The notes under the pieces: generated by a model | Told to the model about the DNA's origin: nothing | Database searches by the model: none | What the model saw: only the letters and a program-made list of their open reading frames with translations | Position numbers and translations under genes: made by a program | Shown: positions 16,263 through 27,216 of the stretch, one piece after another | Numbering within the stretch: the stretch's first letter is position 1 | Layout of the letters: each line of letters starts with the position of its first letter | From: Candidatus Tectimicrobiota bacterium | GTDB lineage: Bacteria > Tectomicrobia > Entotheonellia > Entotheonellales > Entotheonellaceae | Assembly (NCBI GenBank): GCA_026005175.1 | Contig: BPKO01000010.1 | Location: 62,001-126,000, forward strand | Reading direction: 5' to 3' | DNA length: 64,000 bases

Positions 16263-19200
16263 GGCTCTCTCGCACCATAGCCTCTACCCGCGCCTGGGCC
16301 TGCGCCATCAGCGCTGCGAGGTTCTCGTACGTCTTGGCCATCCCGGCCTGGAGAAAAAGCAGCACCGCTTCGCGCACGCCGCGCCCGGTGGCCTGCGCCA
16401 CGGCCAGCGCATAGGCGCCCACTTGCAAAGCATACCGCTCTAGCCGTCCGGCTTCGAAGTCGTGAGCATCGGTCTTGTAATCGACGAGAACCCACGCCCC
16501 GTCTTCTTCAAAGAGCAAGTCGATGAAGCCCTCAAGCCGCACGCCCGCCACCGGCACGCTGACGAAAAGCTCACGGTAGTAGCGTCCCGAGGCCACGGCG
16601 CGGCGCACCACGGGAGAAGCCAGGGCACGCCGGGCCAAACGCAGCACCTCTGACCAGCGCTCGCCAATGCCCTCGGCGGCCGCCTGCGCCCGGCATAGCG
16701 CTTCCAGAGCGGCACCGCTGGACAAGTCGACGCTTTGCAGCACGGCGTGCACAGCACGGCCAAGCTGGGTACCCCCGCGGCCATGCGGCGACCCAAGTTC
16801 TTCCTCGCCAGCGGCGGCCAGCTGTGCCAGCTGCGTCACCGCCACCGCCGCCGGTGCCGAGGCCCGCGCCAGGAGCTGCTGCCGCACTTGCGCCCAGCGC
16901 CGGCGGGCTTCCGCTCCGTCAAGCGCTGCTAGATTTGTCACGGCACCAACCGCAGGCCCCCGTTCCTCCGCAACCGCCTCAGGCAGGACAAGCTCGTGCC
17001 AGGGCAAGGGCTGCTGCTGGGCAAGCGCCAGGAGCTGCGCCGCCGGCGAGGTGCGACGGCCACTTGGGTGCAGCAGGCTGATCACCAGATAGTCACGGGC
17101 GCGGGTAGCGGCCACGTAAAGGAGGCGCACGCGCTCTGCCTGCAAGGCAGCCCGCTCATGCGTCTCGGCTTCCTCGTAGCCTGCGGTGCAGAAGTCGTCG
17201 TCTAGACGGACCTCCACGCGGCAGCGCTGACGATCGAAGAGCACCGGCGGCCGGCGAGCCGGCAGCGGCGTGTCTAAATCGACCAGCACCACGATGGGAA
17301 ACTCCAAGCCCTTGGCGGCATGGATGGTCATCACCCGCACCGCTTCTTCATCCCCTTCCGGAGCCGGCACGTCGACCTGACGGACGCCTTCCGCCGCCTG
17401 GCGCTCCAGCCAGTCAAGGAAAGCGCGCAGCGACTGCCCGCCAACTTGGGTAAAGGCCCGCGCCTGCTCAAGCACGAAGCGCAGGCGCCGCCAGCGCTCG
17501 CGCGGCCGTGGCCGGGCAAAGCTGGCTTCGATGAGGCGGCGCTCGCGCACGAAGCGCTCGATTAGCAGCGCCACCGGCTCCCACTGCCGCCGCTGGTGGT
17601 ATGCGGCCAGCACCGCCAGCGCCTCACCCACCGGCCCGGTGGCCTCCCCAGGGTCAAGCGGGTTGAAGCGCCCGCCGCCTTCAACCCACTGCAACAGCTC
17701 GACGTCGCTGCAGCCAAACGCCGTCGAGCGTAGCGCTGCCACCACCGCCACCGGATCGGCCGGCGTGTCAATGGCCCGCAGGCACGCGAGCAGCTCGCGC
17801 ACATCCTCGCTGGCCAGTACCAGGGTTTGACTTTCCACGCGGTACGGAATGGCCGCCTCTTCTAGCGCCTGTTCGAGCATCGGCAGCCCGCGGCGCTGCG
17901 GCAGCAGCAGGCAGACGTCCTGGTAGCGCGCCGGGCGCAGCACACCGGACGCCATGTCGCGCACTTGCCAGGGCGTGGTGCGTACCGCACGGAGGAAGCG
18001 GACCAGCAGCGCGGCCTGCTCCCGGCGCACCGCTTCCACCCCGGCCTGTCGCGGGCCGCCAAACCAGTAGACGCCTGGCGACGGCTGGGTGGCCGCCGCC
18101 GGCCAGGTGGCCACCAGCGGCTGGTAAGGCGCCTGTACGCCGTCCTCGCCCTCCCCCATCCAGGCATGAAAGAGGGCATTGACCCAGGCGACGAGCGGCG
18201 CCTGCGCACGAAAGTTCTGCACCAGGGCCACAGGCGCGCTGCCCAGTGCCTGTGCTACCTGCTGCCAGGTGGCCAGATCGGCGCGGCGAAAGCGGTAAAT
18301 CGACTGCTTGGCGTCACCCACCAGGCACAGGGCTCCCGGACGCAGCCGCAGGTGCCACCAGGCCTGCCCTTCTTCTCCACCGCGAGCCTCGCCGGCCTCG
18401 CTGGCCAGATAAAAGGCAATCTCTGCCTGCAGCGGATCGGTGTCCTGGAACTCGTCCACGAGCAGGTAGCGAAAGCGCGCTTGCAGGGCGGCACGCACCT
18501 CGGGATGATCCCGCAGCAAATCGCGGGCCCACACCAGCAAGTCGTGAAACTCGGCCTGGCCGGCGCGCTGCCGCGCTGCCGCGCTTTCCAGGGTAAACCG
18601 ACGCAGGGCCTCGAGCAGGTGCAGCAGTAGCGCCCGACACACCGCGGCGCGCTCCGCACGCCGCTGCTGCTCGAGCTCGGCCAGCAGGCGCTTGAGCACT
18701 TTGCAGGCATTTTCCCCTGTCTGCGGATCCCGCTCCCAGTCGCTTTGTCGCCCTTGCCGGCATGCCAGTTCCTCGCGCAGCCAGAGAAGGGCGTCGTCGC
18801 TATCTGGGCCAAGCTGGCGCACCATCTCTCCAAGCTCGAGCACACGGCGCACATGGTGCGCCAAGGGGTCGGCAGTGCCCCGGCGCGCCAGCGATACCAG
18901 GCGCGCCAGGGCGGGGCAGGCGTCGACCAGCGCCCGCGCCACCTGGCGCGGCGGGTCCGGAGCTACGGGGAAAGGGGCAGTGAGCAAGTCGTAGTTAAAG
19001 TGGAAAGCGGCGGCAACGGCGCGCAGCTGCTCCAACGACAGCCCCAGCTTCAGGGCCCGCAGCAGCACAGGGGCCAGAGGCGGCGACGCCAAGGCCTGCT
19101 CTAGCCACTGCTGCCAGCGCGCAGCAAAGCGGAGCTCGCTGGCAAGGTCTTCGGCGACGCTGAAGACCGGCGGCAGGCCCGCCTCCAGGGGATGCGCCTG

Positions 19201-19551
19201 GAGCAGCAGGCGGGCAAAGCCGTGCAGGGTCTGGATCGCTGCTTCGTCAAGGCCAGCCAGCGCAGCGCGACAGCGCTCTCGCACCGCCTCAGGCACGTCC
19301 GCTGCCTGGACGCACGCTTCAAGCTCTCTGCGCAGCCGGGCGCGCAGCTCGGCAGCCGCAGCTTCGGTAAAGGTGATGGCCGCCAGGGTGTCGATGCCGG
19401 CCCGGCCGCTGGCGATGAGCGCCACGAGGCGCTGCACCAAGGCAGTGGTTTTGCCCGTGCCGGCGCCGGCAGAGACGAGCAGCGTTTCGTCGAGCGCGGT
19501 GTGCAGGCGCTGCCGCACGGCGGCATCAACGGGCGAGCTCAAGGGCTGCAT
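16231..19551 (-). CDS. addA: UvrD/AddA-type ATP-dependent helicase-nuclease subunit
   Basis: 1106 residues, the usual size for AddA. Superfamily 1 helicase motifs appear in order: Walker A SAGAGTGKTTALVQRL near residue 25, Walker B LLVDEFQDTDPLQAEI, motif III GDAKQSIYRFRRADL, motif IV NFRAQAPLVAWVN and motif V VMTIHAAKGLEFPIVVLVDLD. The C-terminal PD-(D/E)xK nuclease is visible as GFIDLLFEEDGAWVLVDYKTDA. With its partner it resects double-strand breaks for recombination. The ATG follows GGAGGAG and overlaps the end of the upstream addB-like gene by 13 nt, so the two are translationally coupled. The 3' end overlaps the convergent coiled-coil gene. Confidence 0.92.
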   Translation of the reverse strand: MQPLSSPVDAAVRQRLHTALDETLLVSAGAGTGKTTALVQRLVALIASGRAGIDTLAAITFTEAAAAELRARLRRELEACVQAADVPEAVRERCRAALAGLDEAAIQTLHGFARLLLQAHPLEAGLPPVFSVAEDLASELRFAARWQQWLEQALASPPLAPVLLRALKLGLSLEQLRAVAAAFHFNYDLLTAPFPVAPDPPRQVARALVDACPALARLVSLARRGTADPLAHHVRRVLELGEMVRQLGPDSDDALLWLREELACRQGRQSDWERDPQTGENACKVLKRLLAELEQQRRAERAAVCRALLLHLLEALRRFTLESAAARQRAGQAEFHDLLVWARDLLRDHPEVRAALQARFRYLLVDEFQDTDPLQAEIAFYLASEAGEARGGEEGQAWWHLRLRPGALCLVGDAKQSIYRFRRADLATWQQVAQALGSAPVALVQNFRAQAPLVAWVNALFHAWMGEGEDGVQAPYQPLVATWPAAATQPSPGVYWFGGPRQAGVEAVRREQAALLVRFLRAVRTTPWQVRDMASGVLRPARYQDVCLLLPQRRGLPMLEQALEEAAIPYRVESQTLVLASEDVRELLACLRAIDTPADPVAVVAALRSTAFGCSDVELLQWVEGGGRFNPLDPGEATGPVGEALAVLAAYHQRRQWEPVALLIERFVRERRLIEASFARPRPRERWRRLRFVLEQARAFTQVGGQSLRAFLDWLERQAAEGVRQVDVPAPEGDEEAVRVMTIHAAKGLEFPIVVLVDLDTPLPARRPPVLFDRQRCRVEVRLDDDFCTAGYEEAETHERAALQAERVRLLYVAATRARDYLVISLLHPSGRRTSPAAQLLALAQQQPLPWHELVLPEAVAEERGPAVGAVTNLAALDGAEARRRWAQVRQQLLARASAPAAVAVTQLAQLAAAGEEELGSPHGRGGTQLGRAVHAVLQSVDLSSGAALEALCRAQAAAEGIGERWSEVLRLARRALASPVVRRAVASGRYYRELFVSVPVAGVRLEGFIDLLFEEDGAWVLVDYKTDAHDFEAGRLERYALQVGAYALAVAQATGRGVREAVLLFLQAGMAKTYENLAALMAQAQARVEAMVRESLREAGSETSA

Positions 19552-22500
19552 GTCGGCGTCTCCTCCGCTTCTGCAAGCCCAAAGAGGCTCAGGTACGGCG
19601 CCAGCACCGGATCCTGCGCTTTTTTCTCCCACAGCACCTGACGGGTCGCAGGGCACAGGCGATCAAAAGGGCAGGCCTTGCAGTCCAGTGGTCGTGCCGG
19701 AAAGAGGCCCTGGCGAATGCCGCTGGCAATGCGGCCGAGCACGTCGTGCAGGCGGTCGGCAACCCCCTCCAGAGCCACCGCTTGCCGGCGCAAGCCGCCG
19801 CGGCGGGTCACGAACCAGAGCTGGGCCTCTACCGACTGCAGCTGCGGCAGCGCCGCCCGGGCGGCCAGGGCGTAAATGGGCAGCTGCAAAAAGCGCCCGC
19901 CCCCCAGCGGATCGTGCTGGAGGACCCGGTAGCGGTCGTACGCGCCGGTTTTGTAATCGATGACCACCGCCCTGCTCCCCGTGGCATCGACGTCAATGCG
20001 GTCGATGCGGCCGCAAAACTGCACCGTCTCACCCGGCGGCAAGCGCAGGGTCACCGCCGGCCAGCTGCCGGCCAGCGGCATGCCAAAGTGACCCTCTACC
20101 GCCAGCGGCCGCGTCTGCTGCTCGGCACGCCAGCGGCTGTCGGCGGCCAAAAACGCCAGCAGATCGTGACGCATCTCGTGCTTCAGCGCTTCCCACAGCA
20201 GCGGCCGGCCGGGCACGCCCCCCCGCTTCGACTTCGGCAAAAACCGCCTCGGCGGTCGCCAGCAGCAGCTCCCGGTGCTGCGGCGCCCACGGCTCACCGG
20301 CCGCCGGCAGCGTGCCTTGCTCCATAACGGCGCGCAAGAAGCGCGCCAGCACCTCGTGCAGCCAGCCACCGCGCGCTGCCGCCTCAGGCAGCAGCGGCTC
20401 CTGCGGCTGGCACAGCGGCTTGAGGGCGAGCACGTCCTCTAAGAAGTAGCGAAACGGGCAGCTCACCCAGCGCTCCAGCGCCGTAGGAGACAGGGGCCCT
20501 CCCTGGGGCAAGGCGAGACGGGCGCTGCGGCCTGCCAGCTCGCACAGGCGGCCGTCCCAAGCAGTAAAGGCGTGGGCACGGCGCTGGCGCTCGAGGCGCA
20601 GCGCCCGTGCCAAGGGCTGGCCAGGCGCAGCCAGAAAGTGGGCGGCCAGGTCTTGGCCAGCAGCTTGCCAGCGGGCCACGCTGGCCAGGTCGTAGTCGTG
20701 CAAGTCGGCAGGGGCAAAGTGGGGCAAGGCGGCAAGGGCGTGCAGCGGCGAATGGACAACGCTGAGCCAGGGCACGTCGTGCAACCGCGGCAGGGCCTCT
20801 CCGCCTACGGTGCGCCCGTGCAGGCGGGCAGCGGCTTCGAGCAGCCACGGCGCTGGATGCTGCGGCCGCTGGCGCACCGGATCAAGGCGCGGGTAAGTGG
20901 CCAGCCGGTAGCGGGCGGCCGCCAAAGCGGCAAGATAGAGGCGGCGCTCGCCGTGCCGCGCCAGCATGCGGCGGGGGGGGAGAGCCGGCACGCCAAGGCG
21001 CACCCGCACCCGGTCCGGCAGCAGAGGGTCTTCTTGCGGCGGCGGCGGAAAGGCGCCTTCGGCCATCCCCACAACACAGGCCACCTCAAGGTCCAGCCCC
21101 GGCGCCACGGCCAGCGGCGCCACCAAAACCCCGGCCCCGGTCGGCCCAAGACGTCCCAGCGGCTCGGCCAGCGCCTCCTCGAGCAAGGTGCGAAACGTGG
21201 CAAGCTCGGTGCCGGCAGCGACGACGTCAAGGCCGGCCAACGTCTGCAGCACGCGCTGCACGCCGTCGAAGCTGTCGCGGTGCTCCGGCGGCCAGCTCTC
21301 CGGATCGCTGGCCCAGCGGCGCAGCAGCCCCTCGGCCCAGGCCGCATACGTGCGCCAGGGGCTGCCCGCCGGGGGTGGGGCACTGGCAGCCAGCCGCTGC
21401 ACCAGGGCCAGTAGCCGCTCCAGGGCCGCCCGCTCCTCGCAGCGGCAAGCTCGTGCTGGCGGTGCCGCAGGGCGTGCAGCCGCTGCTGCCACTGTCCCAG
21501 CCCCCCGACAATGCCGGCCTGGCGCGACAGCCGCTCCCAGCAGGCCACCGTGGCCGCCGTCAGGGGCACGCCAGGTGCCTCGGCCACCGGGCACTCGCTG
21601 AGCCAGCGCAACACGGCCTCGCGGCGCCACCCTGTGGCCAGGGCGTCGAGCAGCTGCAGCAACAGCCGCCCCGCCGGCGTGTCGCGGGCGGGCAGCGGGC
21701 TGGGGCCGGCCACCGGAATGCCGGCCAGACCCAGCTGCTGGGCCAGCAGCTCGGCATACGGGGACGGCTGGCGGTAAAACACCGCCATGCGGGAAAACGG
21801 CACGCCGCTTTCGGCCTGCTGCACCAGAAAGCGCACCACCCAGCGCACCTCTTCGTAGGCATCAGGGGCGCACAGCAGGTGCTGCGGCCAGATCGGTGCC
21901 GGAGGCACCGCCGGCGGCTGCGCCGGTCCCAGCACCGGGGTCAGGGCGGCCACGCTCTGGCGCACCGGGGCGTCCGGCCCTTCCTCTCCCACCAGCCCGG
22001 CCAGGACGGTGCAGCGCCCGGCTCGCCCCAGCGCCTGCACCAGCGCCAGCTGCCCGGGCGACAAGTCGGCAGGCAGGTAGACAATGACCTGTCCCAGGTC
22101 GCGCAGGACACCAGCCGCCGTGCCGTCGGCCACGGCAGCGGCAGCGGCCCGTGCCAGCGCTTCGGGGCGGTAGTGGTGACGCAGGCAGTCACGAAACTGC
22201 ATGTACCAGTGCACCAGCTGCGCCCGCAGCGCATCGACGGCAGCCAGCTGCTGCAAGGCGGCAGGCGGCAGGCGATCGAGGGCATGGCAGGCGTCGCGCA
22301 GGGCGCCCAGGACACTGGTGTGCTGGGCGAGCTCGGCAAAAGCGGGCGCTCCGGAAGCCGCCGCGGTGAGGCGGTGCAGGACCGCCAGCTCCAGCAGCGG
22401 CGAGCTGGGCTGCTTGCCCTGCTGCGCCAGCAGCGGCGCCCCCAGGTACTCTGCCAGGCGCTCAAACACCAGGAAGCGGACGTTGAACAGCCCGCGGGCC

Positions 22501-22661
22501 TCTCCGAGGCGACGGCGCAGCAGCACGGCGGCGTACGACGTCGGCACCACCACCGTCACCGGCGCCAGGGGATCCTCGTCTTTGATTTCGCACAGCAGCG
22601 CGGCCAGGCGGGAGCGGGCCGGCGCGCCGCAGGCTTCTAGCAGCAGACGGGCGTCGGGCAT
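19539..22661 (-). pseudogene. addB: AddB-like PD-(D/E)xK nuclease subunit, two frameshifts
   Basis: Reading from the ATG at 22661, the first frame runs to about 21437 (LFNVRFLVFERLAEYLGAP ... GLGQWQQRLHALRHRQHELAA). A one-base loss then moves homology to a second frame (EERAALERLLALVQRLAAS ... SPTALERWVSCPFRYFLEDVL). At about 20221-20230 a run of seven G (minus strand) shifts it to the third segment, which carries the nuclease core GRIDRIDVD...AVVIDYKTGAY and the iron-sulfur cysteines CKACPFDRLC. The two shifts cancel, and all parts of an AddB are present. No Walker A is seen at the N-terminus, as in many AddB proteins. It is the partner of the adjacent addA. The shifts may be sequence errors. 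Confidence 0.8.
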
Positions 22662-22820
22662 AGGGACTTCGCTTTGCGAGCCGCCTCTGGCGTCGGGCGG
22701 CCTCTCTGCTGGAAGGATCAGAATACGCGCCGCGGTCGCGCTGTCAAGACGATGGACCCCGGCGCGCTGGCCAAACGGCTTGGGCAAGGCGGCGCGGCGG
22801 CGCGTTGCCCGCAGGCCCCC

Positions 22821-25800
22821 TCAGGACAGGGCAGCCAGCGCCGCTTCCACCTGCGGCAGCCAGTGCGCCATGGCCAGCGTACGGTATCGCGTGCGGGCGG
22901 CCCCCAGCGCCTCGCAAGCCCGGTCGCGCTGCCCTTGACGGAGGTGCAGCCGGCCCAAGCGGTGGTAGCTGTGGGCCTGAAGGGGACGCATGCCAAGCGC
23001 CTCGGCAAGGGCCAGGGCGCGGTGGTAAGCGGCCAGCGCCTCCGCTTCGGCGCTGGCAAGGTCGCCCAGCAGGCACCAGGCCCACGCCTCATGGCCGCGC
23101 TCTCCGTGATGGCAAGCCAGGGCCAGAGCACGGCGCGCGGCGTCCTGCGCCGCCGCGTGCTGCCCGGCCAGCTGGTACGCTTCTCCCAGCGCAACGAGGC
23201 GTCCCGCCTGCAGGCCGGCAAACTGCATGGCCTCGGCCCGGGCCACCGCTTCCTCCAGCAGCGCCACGGCCTCGGCGTGTCGCCCTGCCAGGGCATAGGC
23301 GGCGCCCAGCGGCGCGGCCACCAGGGGAAGCAGCGGCTTCAGGTTTGCTGCTTGCGTGCCGCTCAGCGCCGGCTCCAGCACCGCGGCAGCCCTTTCTCCC
23401 TCGCCTTGCCGCAGGGCCAAGGTCCCCAACCCACATGCGGCAACGACGCGGCTGAAGGGGTGGGCTGCCGCCAGGGCCACCGCGGCTTCGCCGCAAGAGC
23501 AGCCCTCGGCAAATTCCCCTTGCTCGGCCAGACACCACGCCAGCCAGGTACGGAAGAGCACCGCGGCCAGGCCGGGCAGCGCAAAGCGCTCCTGCTGCAA
23601 GTCGCCGGTGAGGAGCGCCACGTGGCGCCGGCAGAGGGCAGCGGCGCGGGCGTAATCGCCCAAGGCGTGATACGCCTGGACGAGCGAGAAATTGGCCCCC
23701 ACCTGGAGGGCGAAGTTTTTAAACTCGGCGGCCACCGCCAGCTCGTGGCGAGCCATGTCCAGAGCGCGCGCGTGCTCGCCCGTCCACCAAAACGAGGCGT
23801 CCAGGCTGGCCGCCGTGCTCTGCAGCGTTGGGCGAAAGTAAGCAGGGGCTTTGTGCCATACCTCACCCCGCACCACGTGGTAGGCCAGCCGGTCGCGCCA
23901 CTCTCCGAGCCGCTCGGGGTACAGGGCCTCGACGGCGGCCACCGTGCGGGCATGCAGGGTGCGGCGGTGCGCCTGAAGGAGGCTGGCGTAGGCCACCTCG
24001 TGGACCAGGGCGTGGGTAAAAGCGTACTCGGGTTCGGGAAAGAGGCGGGTCTCGTAGAGGAATTCGGCGGCCCGCAGCCGTGCCAGGCCCTGGCGCAACG
24101 CCGTTTCGGGCTGCTCGCTTACCGCCGCCAGCAGCGCCTGCGGCACGTGGCGGCCGATGACCGCCGCCGTTTGTAGCAGGCGCTTGTCTGCTTCCGGCAG
24201 GCGGTCGAGGCGGGCCGCCAGCAGCGCCTGCACCGTGGGCGGCACGCGTAGCGCTTGCACCGGAGCGGTGAGGCGGTAGGCACCCGGGGTGCCGGCCAAT
24301 ACCCCGCTTTCGGCCAGCATGCGCACGCTCTCTTCCAGGAAGAACGGGTTGCCATCGCTGCGCGCGTGCAGCAGCTGCGCCAGCGGTGCCAGGCTGGCGT
24401 CGGGCCCCAGCAGGGCGTCGAGCAGGGCTTCGACTTCGGGGGGCGGCAGGCGGTCAAGGGCAAGGGGGGTGCAGTGGGGGCGCGTGGCCCAGGGCACGGC
24501 CGCGCCGGGGCGGTACGTGGCCAGCAGCAAGACCGGCATGCCCGCCAGGCTGTCGCCGAGGAAAGCCAAGTAGGCCGCCGAGGCCTTGTCAAGCCAGTGC
24601 ACGTCTTCGATGACCAGCACGTGCGGGCAGCGCTGGCTGGCCGCTGCTGTGACCGCGCGCAGCGCCTCGAACGTCCGCCACTGCTTGAGGCGGGGATGCA
24701 GCGGCGCCACCGCCTCCGCGGCCGCCACCCCCAAGAGGTCGGCCAGCACGGGGTAGACCTCCTCCAAGCGGGGATGCAGCTGGCGCAGACCCTGACGCAG
24801 TTTTTCTGCTACCTGCGCCAGCGGCGCCGCCTCTTCGATGTGCAAAGTGGCACGCAGCAGCTCCAGGATGGGCAAGTACGGCGTGCTGTGCTCGTGGGCA
24901 AAGCAGTGCCCTTCCAGCCAGGCGAGCGCTTCGCCGCTCAGGGTGCGGCGAAACTCGTAGAGGAGGCGGGACTTGCCCACCCCGGCGGCCCCCACGATGC
25001 CCACCACCTGGCCGTGGCCGGCCCGGGCGCGGGCCAAGCAGTCTTGCAGCACGCCGAGTTCCCGTGTGCGGCCCACCAGGGGGGTAAGGCCCTGCGCCCG
25101 GCGGACGTCCAAGCGGCTGCGCCGTGGCTGGCGGCCGCTGACCCGGTAGACCGCCACCGGCTCGCGCCGCCCTTTGACCGCCACCGTGCCCAGGGGCTCG
25201 CTGCGCACGTACCCCTCGACCAGCCGCTGTGTGGCTTGCGTCATGAGGATGGTCCCCGGGGCGGCCAGGCTCTGCAGGCGCGCCGCCACATGAGTGGTAT
25301 TGCCAACCGCGGTGTAGTCCATGCGCAGGTCGTCGCCGATGCGGCCCCACCACCACCAGGCCGCTGTTGAGGCCCAGGCGCAGGTGCAGCGCCAGCCCCT
25401 GCTGCGCCTCGAGCTGGGCGCTCAGGGCCGCCACTTCCTCCTGGATGCGCAACGCCGCCAGCACCGCTCGCAGCGCGTGGTCCTCCAGCGCCAGGGGGGC
25501 CCCGAAGAGGGCCATCAGGCCATCGCCCAGAAACTGGTTGACGGTCCCCTCGTAGTGGTGCACGGCAGCAGCCGCCAGCCGCAGCACCTGGTCCATGAGC
25601 CGGTGCATGGCCTCGGGATCGAGGCGCTCGGCCAGCGGCGAGGAGTCGACCACGTCGCAGAAGAGGACGGTGACTTCCTTGCGCTCGCCCTCAAGGGCGC
25701 TGCGGGTGGTGAGGACCTTCTCAGCGAGGTACGGCGGCGTGTAGGCACGGGGCGAGGGCGCCTCTGGCGCCAGCGCCTGGCCGCAGTGAATGCAGAAGCG

Positions 25801-25917
25801 ATACGCCGGGGCATTGGCCCCTTGGCAGCGCGGGCAAGCGCGGGTCAGCGGGGCGCCGCAGGCAGGGCAGAAGGCCGCCTCAGCCGGCGGTGGGGCATGG
25901 CACTGGGGACACTCCAT
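22821..25917 (-). pseudogene. Zinc-ribbon/adenylate-guanylate cyclase/AAA/TPR regulator, one frameshift
   Basis: Domain order from the ATG at 25917: two zinc ribbons (CPQC...CPAC and CPRC...CIHC, residues 3-45); a class III cyclase domain (VTVLFCDVVDSSPLAERLD, FLGDGLMALFG); after the frameshift, MDYTAVGNTTHVAARLQ completing the cyclase; an AAA/NACHT-like ATPase with P-loop GAAGVGKSRLL; and about 500 residues of TPR helices. At about 25345-25350 a C is duplicated in the plus-strand-complement of GTGGGGCCGCATC; removing one base restores the expected GRIGDDLRMDYTAVG. Total length is then ~1031 residues, normal for this family. Probably a signal-responsive cyclase; the break may be a sequence error. 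Confidence 0.85.
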
Positions 25918-25967
25918 GGCAGGGCCTCCTGCCGCTGGCCACCGGCCACCGCGAGCCGGTGGCGCGC

Positions 25968-26234
25968 TTAGGGCGCAGGCGGCTCATCACCTTGCTTGAC
26001 CTCAAAGATTTCGTCCGCCACGTTGCCGTGCGCCTCGCGGTGCACGGCGGCAGCCGCCTCCTTGCTCGGCGCCTCGACCAGACAGAAGATCTTGCCCTGC
26101 TCCTTGTCGTACCAGTAGCTCAGGTAGCGAACACCGTACTTGTGCTGCACTTCTAAGTCTTTCTGGTGGGCGGCAGCCGCCGCCTCGTCGGTGAGGCCAA
26201 CGACGTTGTGGTGGATGTCCATGTAGAGCGGCAC
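25968..26234 (-). CDS. DUF4242-family small protein
   Basis: 88 residues of alpha/beta ferredoxin-like composition beginning PLYMDIHHNVVGLTDEAAAAAH, with YLSYWYDKEQGKIFCLVEAPSKEAAAAVHREAHG. This matches the DUF4242 (nickel-binding SCO4226-like) family. The His residues in DIHHNV and HREAHG are candidate metal ligands. The biochemical role is not established. The start is GTG with AAGGAG 7 nt upstream. It lies on the same strand as the cyclase gene, 50 nt ahead of it. Confidence 0.8.
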   Translation of the reverse strand: MPLYMDIHHNVVGLTDEAAAAAHQKDLEVQHKYGVRYLSYWYDKEQGKIFCLVEAPSKEAAAAVHREAHGNVADEIFEVKQGDEPPAP

Positions 26235-26319
26235 GATGAGGCTCCTTACGTGGGGGCAGCGCGGGCGCCGCCCCCGGGGAGGTGAAGCCGCCTGCCATCG
26301 CCGGCCGAAGGCAAACGCC

Positions 26320-27165
26320 CTAATCCTTCAGGGCATCGTAGCACAGGCGGCAGAGGCGGGCAATGAGGTGGCCGGCGGCGGTGTAGCCGGGGGTGCCGTC
26401 GGGCAGCAGCGGAGGCACGTGCTCGGTAAAGACGCTGAGGATGAACAGCGGCTCGCCGTCGAGGTAGACGATGCCCGCGTCGTTGTTGTTGCGGCCCTGC
26501 TGGCCGCGGCCGGTTTTGTGGGCCACTTTGGTGCCGTAAGGCAGCAGTGCCGGCAGCCGCCAGCTCAGCTTCTGCCAGCTCAAGATGTCGAGGGCCAGCT
26601 GGCAAAGCGCCGGCGTGCAGCCCAGCCGCGCCGCCACCTCGGCGTCACGCGTTCCCTGCAGCATCAGATCGAGCAGCAAGCCCACATCGGCCGGCGTGGT
26701 GGCGTTGGTGGCCTCCACGGCGTGGTCGCGGGGCAGCCGCGGCGGAATGCCGTGGCGGTGTGTGGTGCCGCGCATGCCGATAGCACGGCAAAACGCGTTG
26801 ATGTACTCAAGACCCAGCAAGTCGACGAGAGTGCCGGTGCAGGTGTTGTCGCTGACGATGATCATCAGCACCAAGGCGTCGCGCAGCGACAGGGTAAGCC
26901 CCGGCTGCAGGTGCTGGCACACCCCGGAGTCGTTGTCCTGATAGCGAGCTTCCAGGGTGAGGGGTTGCTGCAGGGCCAGCTTGCCTTCGTGCACCGCCTT
27001 GAGGGCGGCCATGAGAATGGCGATTTTGCGCGTGCTCGCCGAGGGCACAACGACATCGCCGTGGCGCTGGGCCACGGCACCGCTGCGCAGGTTTTTGAGG
27101 TACCAGCCCACGTGGTAGGGCTGGGCATCGCACAGCTGGTGGAGCTGCTGCACCAAGGCCTGCAT
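26320..27165 (-). CDS. Class A beta-lactamase-fold serine hydrolase, no signal peptide
   Basis: 281 residues with the three class A motifs: S44-T-R-K47 (SxxK), S105-D-N107 (SDN) and K217-T-G219 (KTG). A possible general base is E151 in VEATNATTP, a departure from the usual ExxLN. The spacing (44/105/151/217) is close to class A. Unlike secreted beta-lactamases it begins directly with MQALVQQLHQL and has no signal peptide, so the protein may be cytoplasmic and act on something other than periplasmic beta-lactams. The ATG is well supported by AAGGAGG. Resistance function is not implied. Confidence 0.8.
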   Translation of the reverse strand: MQALVQQLHQLCDAQPYHVGWYLKNLRSGAVAQRHGDVVVPSASTRKIAILMAALKAVHEGKLALQQPLTLEARYQDNDSGVCQHLQPGLTLSLRDALVLMIIVSDNTCTGTLVDLLGLEYINAFCRAIGMRGTTHRHGIPPRLPRDHAVEATNATTPADVGLLLDLMLQGTRDAEVAARLGCTPALCQLALDILSWQKLSWRLPALLPYGTKVAHKTGRGQQGRNNNDAGIVYLDGEPLFILSVFTEHVPPLLPDGTPGYTAAGHLIARLCRLCYDALKD

Positions 27166-27216
27166 AGGGCATCCTCCTTGGGCGGGCGAGGGGCCAGGGC
27201 AGCCCCCACCCGCGGG

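Noticed and set aside
24589-25322. Two overlapping cyclase genes
   Set aside because: One duplicated base accounts for both frames, and removing it restores a single standard protein.
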